Assembly (NCBI GenBank): GCA_949298295.1
Contig: CASFWS010000059.1
Location: 1-6,445, forward strand
DNA from: an uncultured Bacillota bacterium
Lineage (GTDB): Bacteria > Bacillota_I > Bacilli_A > RFN20 > CAG-826
Length of the DNA: 6,445 nucleotides
Direction of reading: 5' to 3'
Part shown: positions 1 through 4,693 of the stretch, piece by piece
Position numbering within the stretch: position 1 is the stretch's first letter
How the letters are laid out: each line of letters starts with the position of its first letter
Notes under the pieces: model-generated
The model's database searches: none
What the model was told of the DNA's origin: nothing
The model's input: the letters and a program-made list of their open reading frames with translations, nothing else
Made by a program: the position numbers and the translations under genes

Positions 1-569
1 GTCAGGAGATAGCCGTCGTTCTTGGCATCGAGCGCAGCCGGGAAAATATCGTAAATGTAAATGATTCCGCCAGCCGTGAGGACGACGATGCCAAAGAGTT
101 TCCACCATTGCCAAGAGGGATCGCTTCCGGCAACCCCGTCGGCATAGGCTATGAGGGCGACGAGAGCGACGACCTCGACAAGGAAAAGGACAAGCGGCAT
201 GTAAATATAGGCTCGCGGCGAGCTTTTCTCGCTCGTTGGATAGATCTTCGTTTCCCCGAGGAAGCCGTCGTAGTTACGAACCGTCCCCTTCATCTTGCCG
301 TCTTTTTCGGCAAAGCCGAGCCAAAGGACGATCCAGCTATAGACCTTGTAATGGCCGATGAGGGCTCCGAGCAAATGGCCGAGCTCCAAGAGGATGGCAT
401 TAAAGACGATCCCAGCGACGATGGCGATGGCCAAGAACGCAAAATAGTTGAGCGGGGCCGAGCTCTGGTATTGGTCGATGATGGGGCGGATGGCGAAAAG
501 ACCGACGAGGACGGCCACGACGATGAGAATCGCGTAGACCAGATAGCCCATCAATTCGCTTTTCTTCAT
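1..569 (-). CDS. M50 (site-2 protease)-like polytopic membrane protein with degenerate HExxH, partial at its C-terminus
   Basis: The first 189 codons are present and the frame runs off the left edge. The ATG at 567-569 is set by a strong AAGGAGG 9 bases upstream. Hydrophobic segments lie at about residues 8-28, 42-72, 121-143 and 157-176. Segment two ends in LLELGHLLGALIGHYK (60-75), which lines up with the HELGHLLxG...GYK metal-binding helix of M50-type metallopeptidases, except that the first His is Leu61; Glu62 and His65 remain. Residues 176-187 (FPAALDAKNDGY) resemble the second M50 motif (xxP...NDGY), which supplies an Asp ligand (Asp185). The middle (GFAEKDGKMKG, 85-95) also resembles Bacillota members of this family. 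M50 enzymes cut substrates inside the membrane using both His and the Asp. With one His gone the protein is probably inactive or has another role such as substrate binding; this is an inference. Family placement is from remembered motifs, not an alignment. The gene follows tetR on the same strand across a 182-base gap with its own candidate promoter. Confidence 0.7.
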   Translation of the reverse strand, partial: MKKSELMGYLVYAILIVVAVLVGLFAIRPIIDQYQSSAPLNYFAFLAIAIVAGIVFNAILLELGHLLGALIGHYKVYSWIVLWLGFAEKDGKMKGTVRNYDGFLGETKIYPTSEKSSPRAYIYMPLVLFLVEVVALVALIAYADGVAGSDPSWQWWKLFGIVVLTAGGIIYIYDIFPAALDAKNDGYLL

Positions 570-578
570 AAAGCAAAA

Positions 579-585
579 CCTCCTT
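579..585 (-). promoter_or_regulatory. Ribosome binding site of the M50-like gene
   Basis: AAGGAGG on the minus strand is a near-perfect anti-16S match. It lies 9 bases from the ATG at 567-569 and fixes that start. It is stronger than the sites of the upstream operon genes, suggesting independent, efficient translation. Confidence 0.85.
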
Positions 586-592
586 TTGAGAA

Positions 593-608
593 ACGCCGGG
601 CCCGGCGT
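593..608. repeat. Perfect 16-bp GC-rich palindrome in the leader of the M50-like gene
   Basis: ACGCCGGGCCCGGCGT is identical to its own reverse complement. It ends 7 bases upstream of the AAGGAGG ribosome binding site. As RNA it can fold into a 6-bp stem (ACGCCG/CGGCGT) with a GGCC loop. On the minus strand it is followed by TTTCTC, a poor U-tract, so a strong intrinsic terminator is unlikely. It could be a weak terminator or attenuator of upstream transcription, a translation-modulating hairpin, or a protein-binding site; the sequence does not decide between them. Confidence 0.7.
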
Positions 609-639
609 CCCTCGGCGCTAGTGACTGGCTTGGCCAATC

Positions 640-647
640 ACACGTGT
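640..647. repeat. Short palindrome ACACGTGT in intergenic region
   Basis: This perfect 8-bp palindrome lies close to another 8-bp palindrome, TTGGCCAA at 630-637, which is flanked by GTGA (621-624) and TCAC (638-641). Both lie in the presumed untranslated leader between the candidate promoter at 720-725 and the M50-like gene. Such short palindromes occur by chance, so a regulatory role is only a possibility. Confidence 0.3.
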
Positions 648-701
648 TCCTACGCAAGCCGCTACCGCCGAAGCAAAGGGGTCATTCTCTATTGGTATGT
701 C

Positions 702-719
702 TGCCCTGAGGGCATGCCC
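702..719. promoter_or_regulatory. Overlapping palindromes just downstream of the -10 box, candidate TetR operator
   Basis: Two palindromes overlap here. TGCCCTGAGGGCA (702-714) has 6-bp arms around one central base, and GGGCATGCCC (710-719) is perfectly symmetric. On the minus strand they begin directly after the TATAAT at 720-725, so they would cover the transcription start. A repressor bound there would block initiation. The TetR gene ending at 752 is the natural candidate because TetR-family proteins commonly bind palindromes next to their own gene. This assignment is inferred from position only; the palindromes themselves are visible. Confidence 0.4.
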
Positions 720-725
720 ATTATA
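720..725 (-). promoter_or_regulatory. Candidate -10 box of a promoter for the M50-like gene
   Basis: TATAAT on the minus strand is an exact sigma-A -10 consensus, lying 27 bases after the tetR stop codon. No TTGACA-like -35 box is found 15-18 bases upstream (743-748 reads CTAGTA), and there is no TGn extension. The promoter would be weak, activator-dependent, or the match is chance. It would give a leader of about 140 bases before the ATG at 569. Confidence 0.45.
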
Positions 726-751
726 AAGCAAACGCCCTCGGCTACTAGGGT

Positions 752-1309
752 TTAGTGCTTCCTTTCTTCGGCCGTCGCCTCGACGATGGCTGGAAAAAGC
801 CTTTCCTTTGCCACGTTTAGGTAACGGTTCATGAGGCGATCGAAACGAAGGGGAGTAACTTCCTGGTTGTGGAAGAGGTAGCTGTATTCATCGGCAATCA
901 TCCGGGCAAAGCGGCGGCAAGCCACCCGAGCCCCCTCTTTGCTGAGGCTCCCGAGGGGATGCTTGGAATAGTAACCGAAATAGCTCGTCATCACCTTGGA
1001 AAAGAAGAAATCGTCGGGGAGTTCGCTCGCCGCCGAATTATAGGCAGCCCTTAGAAACGCGAAGTTGTCCTTGGCGTAAGCCTGGATGGCCTTGAGGTTC
1101 GCTTCCGGCTCGGCCGTCTCGGCAAAGCCGGGAACCTGCTCGCCCAAGAAGACGGAATTCAAAAGGTCGTAAATGTCCTGGTAATGATAATAAAACGTCT
1201 GGCGGTGGCTCCCGCAATATTCGCAAAGGGCCCGGACGGTGATGTCCCTCAAAGGGGAGGAAAGCATCATTTCCCGGAGGGCCTTCTTGAACTTGGCCTC
1301 GGTAATCAT
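752..1309 (-). CDS. TetR/AcrR-family transcriptional regulator, DhaS-like
   Basis: A 185-residue protein, a typical TetR length. The N-terminal helix-turn-helix spans about residues 7-52. ITVRALCEYCGSHRQTFYYH (23-42) followed by YQDIYDLL (43-50) matches the signature ItVsdIc..agvsrqTFYyHF.dkydLl of the DhaS-like TetR subgroup. The rest is a helical, aromatic-rich ligand-binding and dimerisation domain (FAFLRAAY 83-90, MTSYFGYYSKHPLG 107-120), whose ligand cannot be predicted. The ATG at 1307-1309 lies 4 bases after the psuG TAA, with GAGG (1317-1320) 7 bases upstream and overlapping the end of psuG, so translation is probably coupled. As the last gene of the cluster it may control the whole operon from a promoter outside the window, the membrane protein gene downstream, or both. 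The palindromes at 702-719 are a possible binding site. The family call is secure; the target is inferred. Confidence 0.9.
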   Translation of the reverse strand: MITEAKFKKALREMMLSSPLRDITVRALCEYCGSHRQTFYYHYQDIYDLLNSVFLGEQVPGFAETAEPEANLKAIQAYAKDNFAFLRAAYNSAASELPDDFFFSKVMTSYFGYYSKHPLGSLSKEGARVACRRFARMIADEYSYLFHNQEVTPLRFDRLMNRYLNVAKERLFPAIVEATAEERKH

Positions 1310-1313
1310 CGCC

Positions 1314-2216
1314 TTACCTCAACTTTCCGTAGCAAACAGCAATTCTCGCCGCCAGCCTCGCGTTGTTCTTAACCAGAGCCATGTTCGTTTCCAGGGACTC
1401 CCCGCCGGTCAGTTCTGCAATTCTCGAAAGCAAGAAAGGTGTCAAGGATTTGCCGGTGATTTTTTGTTCCTCGGCTTCTTGTACGGCTTCCTCGATGGCT
1501 TTTTCGACGTAATCGTTTGGAAGGGCCATTTCGGCAGGGCAGGGGTTGCTCACGAGAATGCCGCCGGTAAGGCCAAGTTCCCTCCTTGCCTTAAGTATGG
1601 CGGCCGCTTGGGCCGGGTCATCGAAAACGGCATCGACCGGAAGGCCGGAAGAGCGCGAATAGAAGGAGGCGAAGGTATCGCTTCGGTAGGAAAGGACACT
1701 CACGCCTTGCGTTTCGAGGACCTCGATCGTTTTCGGAAGATCGAGAATAGCCTTCGCGCCGGAGCAGACAACCATCGTCGGCTCGCTTCCGAGTTCGTAA
1801 AGGTCGCGGGAAACGTCCCACGACCGCTCGGCCCCGCGGTGAACGCCGCCGATGCCGCCGGTCGCGAAGATGTCGATTCCGGCCATGGCGGCGCAAAGGA
1901 TCGTCGCCGATACCGTCGTCGCTCCCCATTCCCTTCGGGCCATCGTGACCGGAAGGTCGCGCTTGGACACTTTCCGAATGCCTTTCCGGGTCGAGAAGGC
2001 CTCGATTTCCTCTTCGCTCATCCCGATGACGATTTCCCCGTCGATGATTCCGATCGTCGCTGACACGGCGCCCTCTTCGCGAACGATTGCCTCAAGGGCC
2101 AAGGCCGTCTCTTTGTTCTCGGGATAAGGCATCCCGTGGGAAATGATGGTGCTTTCCAAGGCGACGATTGCCCGGCCTTCGGACTTAGCCTTCCTTACTT
2201 CGTCGGAGTAGCGCAT
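1314..2216 (-). CDS. psuG: Pseudouridine-5'-phosphate glycosidase
   Basis: A cytoplasmic enzyme that reversibly splits pseudouridine 5'-phosphate into uracil and ribose 5-phosphate, used to salvage modified nucleosides from RNA turnover. The 300-residue length is normal for the family. Hallmark stretches are all present: VALESTIISHGMPYPEN (18-34), SKRDLPV (84-90), ATGGIGGVHRGAE (118-130), VVCSGAKAILDL (149-160), SNPCPAEMALP (223-233), TPFLLSRIAELTGGESL (259-275). By remembered comparison with the E. coli enzyme, Lys155 would form the ribose Schiff base, Asp138 would bind the metal and Glu21 would assist catalysis, so it looks fully active. The ATG at 2214-2216 lies inside the end of the ATPase gene (22-base overlap), with GAGG 10 bases upstream at 2227-2230. 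The usual partner, pseudouridine kinase (psuK), is neither directly upstream nor in the two genes downstream, and no nucleoside transporter is visible. The TetR gene follows after 4 bases. Confidence 0.97.
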   Translation of the reverse strand: MRYSDEVRKAKSEGRAIVALESTIISHGMPYPENKETALALEAIVREEGAVSATIGIIDGEIVIGMSEEEIEAFSTRKGIRKVSKRDLPVTMARREWGATTVSATILCAAMAGIDIFATGGIGGVHRGAERSWDVSRDLYELGSEPTMVVCSGAKAILDLPKTIEVLETQGVSVLSYRSDTFASFYSRSSGLPVDAVFDDPAQAAAILKARRELGLTGGILVSNPCPAEMALPNDYVEKAIEEAVQEAEEQKITGKSLTPFLLSRIAELTGGESLETNMALVKNNARLAARIAVCYGKLR

Positions 2217-4693
2217 TTCTCTTTGTCCTCTTTCTTACTTAGTTTAGCAATGAGAATGACCGAGACGAAGTAAACGACCAGGGAAATCGCCAAAATGGCG
2301 GCCATGAGGCCAACGACCGCCCAAGATCCGTAGGGGTTGTTCCCGATGGCTCCGAAATCCAGGTTGAAAAGCTCAAGCCCGTTCGGGTAAAGGACGAAGC
2401 GGTCGAGCATGATGGCTCCGACCACGCCTACCACGATGAGAAGGAACACAGCCGTTCGATAGCGGTCGAAAGGCAAGCACGTCCGGAACAACGTGAAGAG
2501 GGAGATGAGCGTGAAGCAGACGGTCGCCATGGTGAGGATCAGCGGTTCGTTCCAAAGGCCCGGAATCGTATAGCCGAAAAGATAGGAAAGGCCGACCGAG
2601 AGAATGGCTACCCCGCCGGCCGGGATGGCTTTGGAAAGAATGTTCCAGAAAACGGTTCCCTTCAGTTGCTCGTTCGAAGGCTGCAAAGCCAAGAGGAAGC
2701 CTCCGATCCCAATGGAGAAGAATTCCCAGAGGGTCAAATTGCTAGTCTCGAAGGGGTAAGAAGCGCCGACCGCCCAATCGGCAATTAGGAAAACGATCGA
2801 AAGCACGATCGCGAAGACCGTCTTGGCCAAGAAAAGAGAGGCGGTCCGCTGGATGTTGTTGATGACCCGCCGGCCCTCCTTCACAACGTCCGGAAGCTTG
2901 CTGAAGTCGTTTTCGAGGCTGACGATATGGGCCGCGTTCCTTGCCGCCGCCGAGCCGGAAGCCATCGCAATCGAGCAATCGGCTTTCTTCAGGGCGATGA
3001 TGTCGTTAACCCCGTCTCCGGTCATAGCTACCTTGTGGCCTTCCTTTTGGAGGGCTTGGACGATCAAGGCTTTCTGCTCGGGCGACACCCGCCCGAAGAC
3101 GACCTTGTCATCGATGAGCCCCGGAATCTGTTCGTCCTTTACTCCTTCCATCGAGACAAAGCGATCGGCCCCAACGACCCCGCATTCGGAAGCGATGTGG
3201 CTGACCGTCAAGGGATTGTCCCCGGAAATGATCCGGACCGAAACGCCCGAGTTTTGGAACCACTCGATGTTCTTTTTGGCATCGCTTTTGATGTTGTCGG
3301 TAAGGGAAATCTGGCAAATCATGCTCGATTTGTTGGGGATTTTTCCTTCGTAGATTTTGTCCTTGCTATAAAAGAGCCCCAAAACGCGATAGCCGGACTT
3401 CATGAGCCTTTTGGCGTCCATCGCGGCAATGGAAGGAACTTTCCCACCAATGAACTCGCTGGCCCCAAGGATGAAAGTTCCCTTCCCCACGATGGTAACC
3501 GCCGAATATTTGTTGGCGCTATCGAAGGGCAAGGCGAATTCGTGGGGGAGGAGGGTTCCCTTTTCGGCGAAGCGGGAAATGGCTTCCGCCGTCGCGTTGC
3601 TGTCCCCGGTCGCTTCCACGAGGCTCCGAAGGATGTCTTTGATTTCGCCGTCGGTAAAGTCCCCGTAGTGGTAAACGTCCTGGACGGCCAACCGTCCATC
3701 GGTAAGGGTTCCGGTCTTGTCGAAGCAGAGAACGTCAACCCGAGCCAGCATCTCGATGCAATACAGTTCTTGGACGTTCATTTTCTTCCGCGATAGGTTG
3801 TAAACCCCGATGGCCAGCGTCGCCGAAGTGAGGACGTAAAGCCCAGCCGGAATCATAGCGACCAAAGACCCCGAAAGGGACTTGATAAACTCTTGGTAAG
3901 CAGGTAGATTCTCGAACCATCCGTTTTGGCCAAGCTCGGTCGCGAACATGGCAATGCCCATAAGGATGGCAATGATGCCGGTCGTCCAGAAAATGACAAG
4001 ACACGTCCGCTTGATTTCGCTCTTGGGCCTCGTGAAAAGGCGGGCTTGGCTTTGAAGGGTTTCCGCGTAATTGGCCGCGCCCACTTTCTCGACCCGGACG
4101 TAAGCCTTCCCGGCCCGGACGAAAGAGCCGCTGTACACGTGGCTTTCCTCGTCTTTCCTCACGGCGTCGCTTTCCCCGGTCAGGAGCGATTCGTCGACAT
4201 CGATATAGCCGCTTATGACCTTCGCGTCGCAGGGAATCTGGTCGCCAGCAGAAAGGACGAGGATGTCGCTAAGGACAATGTCGTCGACGGGAATGGTGAC
4301 TTCCTTCCCGTTTCTCATGGCCTTGGATTGTTCTTCGGTCACGACCCGCAGCTTGTCGGTCAATAGGCGGACCCGGATGTCGGCGGCAAGGCCGATCAGA
4401 ATGTTCAGGGCGAGCGGGGCAAGGAAGAAAAAGGAAGTGATGGGCAGACCGCCGATCATCATGAGACCGGCAATGACGAAGAAGACGATGTTGAAAAAGG
4501 TCAGGAAATTGTCAAAGACAATCCGCCAATAGGATTTCGTTACCTTTTTCTTGGTCTTGTTGGAGAGCCCTTCCTTCCGCCGAGACGCCACTTCCTCGTC
4601 TTTTAAGCCCGACATGAAATCGGCTTCGATGGGCTGGGCTTCCTCGATTTTCCTCAGGAGGTTTTCTCCGCGGCGGGAAAGGAATTGTTTCAT
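2195..4693 (-). CDS. P-type cation-translocating ATPase, CtpE-like
   Basis: An 832-residue membrane pump that uses ATP through a phospho-aspartate intermediate. Order: cytoplasmic N-terminus (1-55), TM1-2 (about 60-103), actuator domain with TGES (172-175), TM3-4 (about 231-252 and 272-299), phosphorylation motif DKTGTLT (325-331, Asp325), nucleotide-binding domain (about 340-465, with FDSANKYS 390-397 and a modified LGASE 409-413), SGDNP (490-494), the P-domain Lys541, MTGDGVND (557-564), and six C-terminal TM segments (about 616-816). All catalytic motifs are intact. TM4 carries IPAGL (281-285) where calcium pumps usually have PEGL, followed by VQELYCIEMLARVDVLC (307-323). This arrangement resembles the CtpE-like ATPases of Gram-positive bacteria; mycobacterial CtpE is linked to calcium uptake. 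The ion moved here cannot be read from sequence. The start codon overlaps the permease stop (ATGA, 4690-4693), with AGGAG six bases upstream. Confidence 0.93.
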   Translation of the reverse strand: MKQFLSRRGENLLRKIEEAQPIEADFMSGLKDEEVASRRKEGLSNKTKKKVTKSYWRIVFDNFLTFFNIVFFVIAGLMMIGGLPITSFFFLAPLALNILIGLAADIRVRLLTDKLRVVTEEQSKAMRNGKEVTIPVDDIVLSDILVLSAGDQIPCDAKVISGYIDVDESLLTGESDAVRKDEESHVYSGSFVRAGKAYVRVEKVGAANYAETLQSQARLFTRPKSEIKRTCLVIFWTTGIIAILMGIAMFATELGQNGWFENLPAYQEFIKSLSGSLVAMIPAGLYVLTSATLAIGVYNLSRKKMNVQELYCIEMLARVDVLCFDKTGTLTDGRLAVQDVYHYGDFTDGEIKDILRSLVEATGDSNATAEAISRFAEKGTLLPHEFALPFDSANKYSAVTIVGKGTFILGASEFIGGKVPSIAAMDAKRLMKSGYRVLGLFYSKDKIYEGKIPNKSSMICQISLTDNIKSDAKKNIEWFQNSGVSVRIISGDNPLTVSHIASECGVVGADRFVSMEGVKDEQIPGLIDDKVVFGRVSPEQKALIVQALQKEGHKVAMTGDGVNDIIALKKADCSIAMASGSAAARNAAHIVSLENDFSKLPDVVKEGRRVINNIQRTASLFLAKTVFAIVLSIVFLIADWAVGASYPFETSNLTLWEFFSIGIGGFLLALQPSNEQLKGTVFWNILSKAIPAGGVAILSVGLSYLFGYTIPGLWNEPLILTMATVCFTLISLFTLFRTCLPFDRYRTAVFLLIVVGVVGAIMLDRFVLYPNGLELFNLDFGAIGNNPYGSWAVVGLMAAILAISLVVYFVSVILIAKLSKKEDKEKCATPTK

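Noticed and set aside
400..657. Minus-strand 85-codon frame overlapping the start of the M50-like gene
   Set aside because: It overlaps the M50-like gene in another frame, has an Arg-rich low-quality translation and no ribosome binding site at its start.
728..751. Possible terminator after tetR (CCCT...AGGG on the minus strand)
   Set aside because: The stem is only 4 bp with an 8-base loop, and the T-rich stretch that follows is interrupted (GTTTGCTTT). It is too weak to call, and it overlaps the candidate promoter.
108..755. Plus-strand open frame of 215 codons covering the intergenic region and the M50-like gene
   Set aside because: It is codon-aligned antisense to the M50-like gene, whose membrane segments, motifs and AAGGAGG site are convincing. 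The plus-strand product is highly charged, without family resemblance.
1239..2063. Plus-strand open frame of 274 codons opposite psuG
   Set aside because: It uses exactly the same triplets as psuG read backwards. It stays open because psuG avoids TTA, CTA and TCA codons. The protein has no recognisable domain and psuG is clearly the real gene.
2927..3796. Plus-strand open frame of 289 codons opposite the P-type ATPase
   Set aside because: It is again codon-aligned antisense to a certain gene with all catalytic motifs. Its translation is Gly/Arg/Asp-rich with no domain pattern.
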